A stretch of DNA of 64,000 nucleotides from Variovorax paradoxus EPS (lineage in GTDB: Bacteria; Pseudomonadota; Gammaproteobacteria; Burkholderiales; Burkholderiaceae_C). A program made the position numbers and the translations under genes. The stretch is taken from the NCBI RefSeq assembly GCF_000184745.1, contig NC_014931.1, positions 3,658,001-3,722,000 of the forward strand, written 5' to 3'. The notes beneath the pieces are model-generated. The model saw only the letters and a program-made list of their open reading frames with translations. It was not told the origin of the DNA and searched no databases. Below, piece by piece: positions 55,817-64,000 of this stretch (the stretch's first letter is position 1; each line of letters begins with the position of its first letter).

Positions 55817-57354
55817 GACGATTGCCCCTGGCTCGTCATGCGCTCGTACAAGGTCGCACGCGAAATGCCGAGCAGCCGCGAGGTCGCAAGCTTGTTTCCG
55901 CCCGTGCTGGCCATGGCGGCCGCGATAGCCTTGCGCTCCAGCTCGGCGACTTGCTGCGCCAGCGGCCGCAGCAGCGCGGCTTCTTCGTCGCCATTCGCAT
56001 GCGACAGGTCGGGCAGCTCGATCTGCTCCAGCCCCGCTTCCCGCAGGATGCGTTCGAGCTGCACGGCATCGATGCGTTGCGAATCGCTGCGCATCGTCAC
56101 CTGCTCCAGCACGTTGCGCAGTTCGCGGATGTTGCCGCGCCAGTGCTGGCCGGCGAGCAGCGCGAGCGCATCGGGCGTGAGTTCGGGCGGCGCCTCGCCG
56201 CTGCGCAGCGCCATGTCTTCGCCCAGCGCCTCGACCAGCGCGGGGATGTCGCTGCGCCGCTCCCGCAGCGGCGGCACGCGCAAGGGCAGCACGTTGAGGC
56301 GGTAATAAAGGTCTTCGCGGAACAGGCCACGCCTCACCAGCTCAGGCAGGTCGCGCGAGGTGGCGGTGATCACGCGCGCATCGAAGGGCACGAGCTTGTT
56401 GGAGCCGAGCGGCTCGATCTCGCCCTCCTGCAACGCGCGCAGCAGCTTGGCCTGCAGGCCGAGCGGCATGTCGCCGATCTCGTCGAGAAAAAGGCTGCCG
56501 CCGTCGGCCAGCTTGAACTTGCCTTCGCGCCCTCGCCTGTCGGCGCCGGTGAAGGCGCCGGGTGCGAAGCCGAAGAACTCGGCTTCGAGCAACGTGTCGG
56601 GCACGGCCGCGATGTTGACGCTGACGAACATGCCCTTGGCCCGCGCCGACGACGCGTGAATTGCATGCGCCAGCAGTTCCTTGCCGGTGCCGGTCTCGCC
56701 CAGCAGCAGCACCGGGCTGGTCGACTGCGCCGCGCGGCGCGCATGGCGCTTCACTTCCACCGCGGCTGGGCTGCTGCCGATGAAGCTCGCGAAGGTGTAC
56801 TTGGAGCGCCGCTGGCCGTCGGGCGCGTGCTGGTAGAGCGGGTTGTTGCGCTGGCTGGCGAGCTCGCGCCGCGCGTCGTCGAGGTCGCGCTGCAGCAGCG
56901 CGAACTTGCTGATGAGCGGCTGCAGCGTGGTCTCGGGCTGGTCGAACAGCACGATGCCGATGGCGCCGATCACATCGCCCGCGCCGCTTTCGGGACCGTC
57001 GCTCTCTGCACGCAGCGGAATGCGGCTGACCACGAAGGTGCCCGCCTTGTTGGTGAGCAGGTCCACAAGGATCGGCTCGCCGGTTTCGAGCACGCGGCGC
57101 ATCTGCGTGTTGGGGATCACGTCCTCGACCATGTGCCCCATGAATTCGTCGATGGACGAAAAACCCAGCGCCGGCAGGAAGCGCCGGTAGCCCTCGTTGA
57201 CCCACACGATGCGCCCGCTGCTGTCGACCAGGAACATGCCCTGGCTGATGCTGGAGAACAGATGGAACATCGAGCGCGCGGCGAGCGCGAGGATGCCTTC
57301 GGCATCGAGGGGCAAGGCGGGGGGAGCAGGCATGGGCGGATCGTAACTGTGCAT
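55813..57354 (-). CDS. Sigma-54-dependent transcriptional activator with PAS domain
   Basis: A 513-residue enhancer-binding protein. The N-terminal PAS domain (about residues 25-140; [24 protein letters not shown]) should sense a small molecule or redox state. The AAA+ domain (about 190-430) has Walker A GETGTGKE, the sigma-54 contact loop GAFTGA, and Walker [13 protein letters not shown] Fis-type HTH is at the C-terminus ([20 protein letters not shown]). It is the only activator near the -24/-12 promoter at 55428 and probably drives it. It resembles the HbcR type that responds to 3-hydroxybutyrate in other proteobacteria, as I recall. Confidence 0.88.
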   Translation of the reverse strand: MHSYDPPMPAPPALPLDAEGILALAARSMFHLFSSISQGMFLVDSSGRIVWVNEGYRRFLPALGFSSIDEFMGHMVEDVIPNTQMRRVLETGEPILVDLLTNKAGTFVVSRIPLRAESDGPESGAGDVIGAIGIVLFDQPETTLQPLISKFALLQRDLDDARRELASQRNNPLYQHAPDGQRRSKYTFASFIGSSPAAVEVKRHARRAAQSTSPVLLLGETGTGKELLAHAIHASSARAKGMFVSVNIAAVPDTLLEAEFFGFAPGAFTGADRRGREGKFKLADGGSLFLDEIGDMPLGLQAKLLRALQEGEIEPLGSNKLVPFDARVITATSRDLPELVRRGLFREDLYYRLNVLPLRVPPLRERRSDIPALVEALGEDMALRSGEAPPELTPDALALLAGQHWRGNIRELRNVLEQVTMRSDSQRIDAVQLERILREAGLEQIELPDLSHANGDEEAALLRPLAQQVAELERKAIAAAMASTGGNKLATSRLLGISRATLYERMTSQGQSS

Positions 57355-57440
57355 CGAAAGACAACAAATCCGGCGTCGATGCAGAGCCGGAAATGCCTGG
57401 AACGGCGTCGAAGAAAAAAAGCCTTCAGGAAGCCTTAACT

Positions 57441-57458
57441 AAATCAATCGTTTGATTT
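57441..57458. promoter_or_regulatory. Palindromic operator before the TetR gene
   Basis: AAATCAA-TCGT-TTGATTT is a perfect 7-4-7 inverted repeat ending 13 bases before the TetR start codon. It should be the autoregulatory site of the TetR repressor and thus controls the whole second RND operon. Confidence 0.65.
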
Positions 57459-57471
57459 CGCCCGTGGTTTA

Positions 57472-58239
57472 ATGCCGGGCATGAACGCGAGGGATCCCAT
57501 CATTTCCACGCCGCCTCGTGCGCCCCGTGCACCGCGCGCCGATGGCGCCGAGGCGCGCCATCGGCTGCTGCACACCGCGCTGCGGCTCTTCGCGCAAAAG
57601 GGTTTCGCCAAGACCTCCACCCGCGAGATCGCCCGCGAGGCCGGGGTCAACATCTCGGCCATCAGCTACTACTTCAGCGACAAGAACGGCCTGTACGGTG
57701 CCTGCTTCACCGAGCCGATGGGCGGCGACTCCGACGACCTGGTGGCGATCTTCAGCACGCCCGACCTCACGCTCGAAGAGGCGCTGCGCATCTGCTTCAC
57801 CTCGGTGATCGAGCCGCTGAAACAGGGCGAGATCGTGCGGCAGTGCATCCAGCTGCACATGCGCGAGATGCTGGAGCCGACCAGCCAGTGGGCCAAGGAG
57901 ATCGAGCGCGACATCAAGGGCCCGCACCGCGCCATCGTCGAGCTGCTGTGCCGCCACCTGAAGCTGGAGCGCGCCGACGACGACATCCACCGCCTGACCT
58001 TTGCGATCACGGGGCTGTCGATGCAGCTCTATGTGAACCAGGATTTCATCGAGGCGGTGCGCCCGTCGCTCCTGCGCACGCCGCGCAGCATCGACACCTG
58101 GGCCAACCGGCTCACCGTCTACGCGCTGGCGCTGGTGCAGGCCGAAGCCGCGCGCCGGCAGGCCCTGACCGCCGACGAGAAAGCCGCAGCAACCGCGCCT
58201 GCCGCCTCCCCGGCACGCGCCGCGAGAAAGAAGACATGA
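57472..58239 (+). CDS. TetR-family repressor (CerR-like), first gene of RND operon
   Basis: A 255-residue repressor with the TetR HTH (about residues 28-75, FAKTSTREIAREAGVNISAISYYF) and a CerR/DUF1956-like C-terminal ligand domain (EALRICFTSVIEPLKQG). Start is the ATG at 57472; an alternative is 57481 (MNARD). Its stop overlaps the next ATG (58236-58239), and a perfect palindrome lies just upstream, so it represses its own operon. Drug or bile-like ligands are typical for pumps of this type. Confidence 0.9.
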   Translation: MPGMNARDPIISTPPRAPRAPRADGAEARHRLLHTALRLFAQKGFAKTSTREIAREAGVNISAISYYFSDKNGLYGACFTEPMGGDSDDLVAIFSTPDLTLEEALRICFTSVIEPLKQGEIVRQCIQLHMREMLEPTSQWAKEIERDIKGPHRAIVELLCRHLKLERADDDIHRLTFAITGLSMQLYVNQDFIEAVRPSLLRTPRSIDTWANRLTVYALALVQAEAARRQALTADEKAAATAPAASPARAARKKT

Positions 58240-59750
58240 GACGACTCCGACCGATTGCCTCCCTCTGCCTCCCCCTGGCGCTGAGCCTCGCCCTCGTGGG
58301 CTGCGGCCTCACACGCCCGCCGGCCAAGGTCGAGGCGCCCTTCCCTCCGCAATGGAATGCGCCCCTGCCCCATGGCGGCTCGCTCGCATCGCTGGCCGAC
58401 TGGTGGCGCCAGCTCGACGATCCGCTGCTGGTCGAGTTGATCGCCGCGGCCGAAAACGCCAGCCCCAACCTCGCGAGCGCCGCGGCGCGCGTGGCCGAGG
58501 CGCGCTCCACGCGCGTGCAGGCCGGCGCGGCGCTGCTGCCCAGCCTGGACGGCACGGCGTCGGCGAGTCGGGGCGTCTCGGGCTCGTCCTTCAGTGGGGG
58601 CGGCGCGAGTTCTTCTTCATCCGGCAGCAGCTCTGCCGCAGCGGCCACGGCACCGCTCACCACGCTGCAGGCCGGCCTGCAATCGAAGTGGGAAATCGAC
58701 CTCTTCGGCCGCCTGCGCGCCGACCGCGATTCGGCCCAGCAGAAGCTCGACAGCGCGACCGCCAAATGGCACGACGCGCGCGTGGCTGTCGCGGCCGAAA
58801 CCGCCAACGCCTATTTCGCCGAGCGCGCCTGCCGGCAGCAACTGCGCGTGTCCGAATCCGATGCCAAGTCGCGCAGCGAAACCTCGCGGCTCACCGACCT
58901 GTCGGCCGGCGCCGGCTTCACCGCACCGGCCGACGCGGCCCTCGCCCGCGCCAGCGCCTCGGACGCTTCGGGCCGCCTCACGCAGCAGCGCGCGCAGTGC
59001 GCGATCCAGCGCAAGGCGCTGGTGGCGCTCAGCGGCATCGACGAACCCACGCTCGCGCAGAAGCTCGCCGTCTCGCACACGCAGCGCGCGCTGGTGGTGA
59101 TGGGCGGCATCGAGAGCGTGCCGGCGCAGGCGCTGTCGCAGCGGCCCGATGTGTACGCGGCCGAACTCGCCGTGGCATCGGCCAGCGCCGATGTGGGCTC
59201 GGCGGAGGCCGAGCGCTATCCCAAGCTCAGCATTTCGGGTTCGATCGGCCGCACGCAGATCCGCACCAGCGGTTTTCGCGAGTCGCTGGAGACCTGGACG
59301 GTCGGGCCGGTGTCGCTCACCGTGCCGCTGTTCGACTTCGGCGCGCGCACGGCCAACACCAATGCGGCCAAGGCGCGCTACGCCGAGGCCGTGTCGCTCT
59401 ACCGCGCGAACGTGCGGCAGGCGGTGCGCGAGGTCGAAGAAGCGCTCGTCAACCTCGACGCCACCGAAGCCCGCACCACCGATGCCGACAGCGCGGTGAA
59501 GAACTACCAGGCCTCCTTCGACGCCACGCAGGCGCGCTACAGCAGCGGCCTGGCCAGCCTGTTCGAGCTGGAAGACTCGCGCCGCACCCTCTTCGCCGCG
59601 CAGACCGCGCGCGTCACGCTGCAGCGCGAACGCGCCGAAGCCTGGGTTTCGCTGTACCGCTCGATGGGCGGCGGCTGGAACCGGACCGACTCGTCAGCGT
59701 CCTCGTCAATGACCTCTTCCTCGACCTCTACGGTTGCGACGTCACCATGA
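58236..59750 (+). CDS. Outer-membrane efflux lipoprotein (OprM/NodT family)
   Basis: A 504-residue outer-membrane channel. The signal ends at the lipobox VGC (Cys23). Two homologous coiled-coil repeats follow (around 60-270 and 280-470), with WKWEIDLFGRLR-type features (SKWEIDLFGRLRAD, PLFDFGARTANTNAAKARY). A Ser-rich insert lies at about 105-130. It completes the tripartite pump. Its ATG overlaps the TetR stop, and its stop overlaps the adaptor ATG. Confidence 0.92.
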   Translation: MRRLRPIASLCLPLALSLALVGCGLTRPPAKVEAPFPPQWNAPLPHGGSLASLADWWRQLDDPLLVELIAAAENASPNLASAAARVAEARSTRVQAGAALLPSLDGTASASRGVSGSSFSGGGASSSSSGSSSAAAATAPLTTLQAGLQSKWEIDLFGRLRADRDSAQQKLDSATAKWHDARVAVAAETANAYFAERACRQQLRVSESDAKSRSETSRLTDLSAGAGFTAPADAALARASASDASGRLTQQRAQCAIQRKALVALSGIDEPTLAQKLAVSHTQRALVVMGGIESVPAQALSQRPDVYAAELAVASASADVGSAEAERYPKLSISGSIGRTQIRTSGFRESLETWTVGPVSLTVPLFDFGARTANTNAAKARYAEAVSLYRANVRQAVREVEEALVNLDATEARTTDADSAVKNYQASFDATQARYSSGLASLFELEDSRRTLFAAQTARVTLQRERAEAWVSLYRSMGGGWNRTDSSASSSMTSSSTSTVATSP

Positions 59751-60979
59751 AAACAATGAAGCGTTCCACCCTCGTCATCGCGCTGCTGGCGCTCGTCATC
59801 GTTGTCATCGCGGCCGTGTGGCTCGTGCGCAGCAAGCCCTCGGGCACGCCCGCCGAGCAGGCCGCGGCGGCCAAGGCCAAGGACGCCAAGGACGGCGCGC
59901 CAGGCCCCAAGCCCGCGCTCACCGTCACCGTCGCCAAGCCCGAAGCCACCGAACTGACCGTCACGCTCGCGGCCAACGGCAACGTGGCCGCCTGGCAGGA
60001 GGCCGTGGTCGGCTCCGAGTCCAATGGCCTGCGGCTCGCCGAGGTGCGGGTGAACGTGGGCGACGTGGTCAAGAAGGGCCAGGTGCTCGCGGTCTTCTCG
60101 CCCGAGACGGTGCAGGCCGACATCGCGCAATCGCGCGCCTCGCTGGCCGAAGCCCGCGCCACCGCGGCCGATGCCGCCGGCAACGCCGCGCGAGCCCGCA
60201 CGCTGCAGGCCACCGGCGCGCTGAGCCAGCAGCAGATCAACCAGTACCAGACGACCGAGCAGACCGCCAAGGCGCGCGTCGAAGCCGCCGAGGCCGTGCT
60301 GGCCGCGCAGCAGGTGCGCGGGCGCAACACGCAGGTGCTGGCGCCCGACGACGGCGTGATTTCCGCGCGCACCGCCACGGTCGGCAGCGTGGTCGCGGCC
60401 GGCACCGAACTGTTCCGCCTGATCCGCCAGGGCCGCCTCGAATGGCGCGCCGAAGTCACCTCGGCCGAGCTCGCCCGCATCGCGGTCGGCACGCCCGCCT
60501 TCGTGGTCAGCGCCAGCGGCGCGCAGGTGCGCGGCAAGGTGCGCAGCATCGCGCCGACGGTCGATCCGCAGACGCGCGCCGCGCTGGTCTACGTCGACTT
60601 GCCCACGGTGCTGCAGAACACGGGCGTGAAGGCCGGCATGTTCGCGCGCGGCGACTTCGACCTCGGCCGCAGCTCGGCGCCCACGGTGCCGCAGGCCTCC
60701 ATCGTTCCGCGCGACGGCTTCAACAACGTGTTCGTGCTCCAGCCCGACAACCGCGTGTCGCAGATCAAGGTGCAGATCGGTCGCAGGTTGAACGACCGCA
60801 TCGAGATCACCAGCGCGCTGCCCGAGGGCGCGCAGGTCGTCGTGCAGGGTGCCGGCTTCCTGAACGACGGCGACCTGGTGCGCGTGGTGGCGGCAACGCC
60901 GCCGGCTGCGGCCCCTGCCCTGGCACCGGCGGCAGCCCAGCCGGCGAAGCCCGCGGCCTCCGCCGCGGTCGCCAAGTAA
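59747..60979 (+). CDS. RND periplasmic adaptor subunit
   Basis: A 410-residue membrane-fusion protein anchored by a single membrane segment (residues 8-28). The lipoyl halves (LRLAEVRVNVGDVVKKGQVLAVF and APDDGVISARTATVGSVVAAGTELFRL) flank a helical hairpin (about 95-150), followed by beta-barrel and MP domains, and an Ala/Pro-rich tail. It links the OprM-like channel to the permease. ATG overlaps the previous stop. The permease begins 19 bases later. Confidence 0.92.
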   Translation: MKTMKRSTLVIALLALVIVVIAAVWLVRSKPSGTPAEQAAAAKAKDAKDGAPGPKPALTVTVAKPEATELTVTLAANGNVAAWQEAVVGSESNGLRLAEVRVNVGDVVKKGQVLAVFSPETVQADIAQSRASLAEARATAADAAGNAARARTLQATGALSQQQINQYQTTEQTAKARVEAAEAVLAAQQVRGRNTQVLAPDDGVISARTATVGSVVAAGTELFRLIRQGRLEWRAEVTSAELARIAVGTPAFVVSASGAQVRGKVRSIAPTVDPQTRAALVYVDLPTVLQNTGVKAGMFARGDFDLGRSSAPTVPQASIVPRDGFNNVFVLQPDNRVSQIKVQIGRRLNDRIEITSALPEGAQVVVQGAGFLNDGDLVRVVAATPPAAAPALAPAAAQPAKPAASAAVAK

Positions 60980-60998
60980 GACAAACAAGGACACGCTC

Positions 60999-63900
60999 AT
61001 GAACGTTTCCGCCTGGTCCATACGCAACCCGATTCCGGCGGTGATGCTGTTCGTGCTGCTCACCTTCGGTGGGCTGCTGTCGTTCAACGCGATGAAGGTG
61101 CAGAACTTTCCGGACATCGACCTGCCGACCGTCACGGTCTCGGCGTTGCTGCCCGGTGCCGCGCCTTCGCAGCTTGAAACCGACGTCGCGCGCAAGCTCG
61201 AGAACTCCATCGCCACCGTGCAGGGCCTGAAGCACATCACCACCAAGGTGCAGGACGGCGCCGCCACGCTGATCGTCGAGTTCCGCCTCGAAAAGCCCGT
61301 GCAGGAAGCCGTGGACGACGTGCGCTCCGCGGTGCAGCGCGTGCGCGCCGACCTGCCCGCCGACGTGCGCGACCCGGTGGTCACCAAGCTCGACCTGGCG
61401 GGCCAGCCGGTGCTGGCCTTCACCATCGCCTCGACGCAGATGGACGCCGAGGCACTGAGCTGGTACGTGGACAACGACGTCACCAAGAAGCTGCTCGCGC
61501 TGCCCGGCGTGGGCGCGGTGAACCGCGTGGGCGGCGTCACGCGCCAGGTGCACATCGACCTGGACCCCGGCAAGCTGCAGGCGCTGGGCGCCTCGGCCGC
61601 CGACATCTCGCGCCAGCTGCGCCAGGTGCAGGTGGAAAGCGCGGGTGGCCGCTTCGACCTGGGCGGCAGCGAACAGCCGGTGCGCACGCTCGCCACCGTG
61701 CAGTCGGCCGACCAGTTGAACGACATCCAGATCGTGCTGTCCGACGGCCGTCGCGTGCGGCTCGATCAGGTGGCGCGCATCAGCGACACCATCGCCGAGC
61801 CGCGCTCGGGCGCCTTGCTCAACGGCAAGCCGGTGGTGGGCTTCGAGGTGGCCCGCAGCCGCGGCGCCAGCGAAGTGGAAGTGGGCCACGCGATACAGAA
61901 GGCGTTGGGCGAGATGCGTGCGCAGCGCCCCGACATCGAGCTGACCGAAGCCTTCAACTTCGTCGACCCGGTGGAAGAGGAATACAACGGCTCGCTGCAC
62001 CTGCTGTACGAAGGCGCCATCCTGGCGGTGATCGTGGTGTGGCTCTTCTTGCGCGACTGGCGCGCGACTTTTGTCTCGGCCGTGGCGCTGCCGATGTCGG
62101 TGATCCCGGCGTTCATCGGCATGTTCGTGCTGGGCTTCTCGGTCAACGTCATCTCGCTGCTCGCGCTCTCGCTGGTGGTCGGGATATTGGTGGACGACGC
62201 GATCGTGGAGGTCGAGAACATCGTGCGGCACCTGCGCATGGGCAAGACGCCCTACCAGGCAGCGATGGAGGCGGCCGACGAAATCGGCCTGGCGGTGATC
62301 GCCACCACCTTCACGCTGATCGCGGTGTTCCTGCCCACGGCCTTCATGAGCGGCGTGGCCGGCAAGTTCTTCAAGCAGTTCGGCTGGACGGCCTCGCTCG
62401 CGGTGTTCGCCTCGCTGGTGGTCGCGCGGGTGCTCACGCCGATGATGGCGGCCTACATCCTGAAGCCCATCGTCGGTGAAGAAAAAGAGCCCGGCTGGCT
62501 GCGCTGGTACATGCGCGCCGTGGAATGGAGCACCCACAACCGCTTCAAGACGATGGTGCTGGCCACCCTCTTCTTCTTCGGCTCGCTCGCGATGATCCCG
62601 CTGCTCAAGACCGGCTTCATTCCGCCGGATGACAACTCGCAGACGCAGATCTACCTGTCGCTCGCGCCGGGTTCCACGCTCGCGCAGACCACGGCCGCGG
62701 CCGAGGAAACGCGCAACCGCGTGATGAAGATCGACCACGTGAAGAGCGTCTACACGACGGTGGCCGGCGGCAGCGCGGGCGGCGATCCGTTCGCGAGCTT
62801 CGGCACGCCCGAGACGCGCAAGGCCACGCTCACCATCAAGCTGGACGAGCGCGGCGACCGGCCGCGCAAGCAGGTGATCGAGAACCAGATTCGCACCGCC
62901 CTGGAAACCCTGCCCGGCGTGCGCAGCACCGTGGGCCTGGGCGGCTCGGGCGAGAAGTACATCCTGGCGCTCACCGGCGAAGACCCGGTGGCGCTGGCAA
63001 CCGCCGCCAGCGCGGTCGAAAAAGACCTGCGCACCATCGCGGGCCTGGGCAACATCACCTCCACCGCGAGCCTGATCCGCCCCGAGATCGCCGTGCGCCC
63101 CGACTTCGCGCGCGCCGCCGACCTGGGCGTGACCAGCGCCGCCATTGCCGAGACGCTGCGCGTGGCCACGCTGGGCGACTACGACCAGTCGCTCGCCAAG
63201 CTCAACCTCGCGCAGCGGCAGGTGCCGATCGTGGTGAAGCTGGAAGACTCGGCGCGCAAGGACCTCGACCTGCTCGGCCGCCTCTCGGTGCCCGGCGCAC
63301 GCGGCCCCGTCATGCTGAGCCAGGTGGCCTCGCTCACGATGGAAGGCGGCCCGGCCGTCATCGACCGTTACGACCGATCGCGCAACGTCAACTTCGAGAT
63401 CGAACTCTCCAGCGTGGGCCTGGGCGATGCGAAGACCGCGGTGATGGCGCTGCCCTCGATCCAGAAGCTGCCGCCCGGCGTGCGCGTGACCGAAGTGGGC
63501 GATGCGGAAGTGATGACCGAGCTCTTCGCAAGCTTCGGCCTCGCGATGCTCACCGGCGTGCTGTGCATCTACATCGTGCTGGTGCTGCTCTTCAAGGATT
63601 TCCTGCACCCGGTGACCATCCTGTGCGCGCTGCCGCTCGCGCTGGGCGGCGCGTTCGTGGGCTTGCTGATCGGGCAGAAGGCGCTGTCGATGCCCTCGCT
63701 GATCGGACTCATCATGCTGATGGGCATCGCGACGAAGAACTCGATCCTGCTGGTGGAGTACGCCATCGTGGCGCGCCGCGACCACGGCATGAGCCGCTGG
63801 GACGCGCTGCGCGACGCCTGCCACAAGCGGGCGCGGCCCATCATCATGACCACGCTCGCCATGGGCGCCGGCATGCTGCCGATCGCCGTGGGCTTCGGCG

Positions 63901-64000
63901 CCGCAGACTCCAGCTTCCGCTCGCCGATGGCGATGGCGGTGATCGGCGGGCTGATCACCTCGACGGTGCTGAGCCTCTTGGTGGTGCCGGCGGTGTTCAC
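60999..64000 (+). CDS. RND efflux permease (AcrB/MdtB-like), cut by window end
   Basis: The first 1000 residues of an RND transporter of about 1030-1040. TM1 begins MNVSAWSIRNPIPAVMLFVLLTFGG; TM4 has the proton-relay motif VGILVDDAIVEVENIV; TM10 is GIATKNSILLVEYAIV, with the conserved Lys. The porter loop start (MKVQNFPDIDLPTVTVSALLPGAAPSQLE) is typical of the MdtBC/HAE1 group. It is the fourth gene after TetR, OMF and adaptor. The missing end should hold only the last one or two membrane segments. Confidence 0.92.
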   Translation, partial: MNVSAWSIRNPIPAVMLFVLLTFGGLLSFNAMKVQNFPDIDLPTVTVSALLPGAAPSQLETDVARKLENSIATVQGLKHITTKVQDGAATLIVEFRLEKPVQEAVDDVRSAVQRVRADLPADVRDPVVTKLDLAGQPVLAFTIASTQMDAEALSWYVDNDVTKKLLALPGVGAVNRVGGVTRQVHIDLDPGKLQALGASAADISRQLRQVQVESAGGRFDLGGSEQPVRTLATVQSADQLNDIQIVLSDGRRVRLDQVARISDTIAEPRSGALLNGKPVVGFEVARSRGASEVEVGHAIQKALGEMRAQRPDIELTEAFNFVDPVEEEYNGSLHLLYEGAILAVIVVWLFLRDWRATFVSAVALPMSVIPAFIGMFVLGFSVNVISLLALSLVVGILVDDAIVEVENIVRHLRMGKTPYQAAMEAADEIGLAVIATTFTLIAVFLPTAFMSGVAGKFFKQFGWTASLAVFASLVVARVLTPMMAAYILKPIVGEEKEPGWLRWYMRAVEWSTHNRFKTMVLATLFFFGSLAMIPLLKTGFIPPDDNSQTQIYLSLAPGSTLAQTTAAAEETRNRVMKIDHVKSVYTTVAGGSAGGDPFASFGTPETRKATLTIKLDERGDRPRKQVIENQIRTALETLPGVRSTVGLGGSGEKYILALTGEDPVALATAASAVEKDLRTIAGLGNITSTASLIRPEIAVRPDFARAADLGVTSAAIAETLRVATLGDYDQSLAKLNLAQRQVPIVVKLEDSARKDLDLLGRLSVPGARGPVMLSQVASLTMEGGPAVIDRYDRSRNVNFEIELSSVGLGDAKTAVMALPSIQKLPPGVRVTEVGDAEVMTELFASFGLAMLTGVLCIYIVLVLLFKDFLHPVTILCALPLALGGAFVGLLIGQKALSMPSLIGLIMLMGIATKNSILLVEYAIVARRDHGMSRWDALRDACHKRARPIIMTTLAMGAGMLPIAVGFGAADSSFRSPMAMAVIGGLITSTVLSLLVVPAVF

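Noticed and set aside
60807..63824. About 1000-codon open frame on the minus strand opposite the second RND permease
   Set aside because: It mirrors the codon periodicity of the real permease in GC-rich DNA, its composition is Arg, Ala, His and Gly rich, and no motif is seen.

Overview
The window is GC-rich, densely packed chromosomal DNA from a betaproteobacterium, most likely a member of the Comamonadaceae close to Variovorax. That assignment rests on protein-level recognition of the tig-clpP-clpX-lon block with its preceding tRNA-Leu, the hpnCDE squalene genes, the small Trp-rich protein, the class I/class II fumarase pair, several LysR regulators and Liv-type ABC genes. No phage, insertion sequence, CRISPR array or rRNA was seen. 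Almost all of it is ordinary core or near-core genome.

Layout. 1-4.9 kb: a GntR/FCD regulator, lgt, an SDR oxidoreductase divergent from a LysR gene, and a second LysR gene divergent from ilvD. 5-13.4 kb: ilvD, small membrane proteins, a periplasmic cytochrome c, acsA, a YqhA-like membrane protein, and a LysR/NAD(P)-binding protein pair. 13.4-22 kb: iron-independent fumC with a possible Fur box, proVWX behind a strong promoter and a 350-base structured leader, iron-sulfur fumA, and murI. 22-26.4 kb: a large surface lipoprotein, a UMF1-type transporter and an unknown protein. 26.4-32.8 kb: four tRNA genes (Leu-UAA, Cys-GCA, Gly-GCC, Leu-UAG) around the protein quality-control block lon, clpX, clpP and tig. 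33-39.4 kb: an RND pump (permease plus lipoprotein adaptor) with TetR-type operators, and kup. 39.5-43.7 kb: hpnC-hpnD-unknown-hpnE-small acidic protein, translationally coupled. 43.7-47.7 kb: LysE exporter, NIPSNAP protein, HAD phosphatase, hemH, a Tat-exported redoxin and a DUF1993 protein. 47.8-57.4 kb: a polymer-scavenging locus. 57.5-64 kb: a second RND pump with its own TetR regulator as first gene; the permease runs off the window.

The most interesting region is 47.8-57.4 kb. All genes lie on the minus strand: a PAS-AAA+-Fis sigma-54 activator, a coupled HNH protein, livK, a secreted PHB/PHA depolymerase, livG, livF, livH, livM, and an alpha/beta hydrolase coupled to livM. A -24/-12 promoter with correct GG-N10-GC spacing lies just before livK, and a dyad suitable for an enhancer-binding protein lies about 65-80 bases further upstream. 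I infer a sigma-54-controlled module that depolymerises an external polyester, imports the released hydroxyacids or oligomers by a Liv-type ABC transporter, and finishes hydrolysis in the cytoplasm.

Other points worth attention are a palindromic-repeat fragment translated in frame inside the first RND permease (a PELVEG peptide), an unrecognised gene embedded between hpnD and hpnE, the structured proVWX leader, and TetR-type operators at the first RND pump with no TetR gene beside it.
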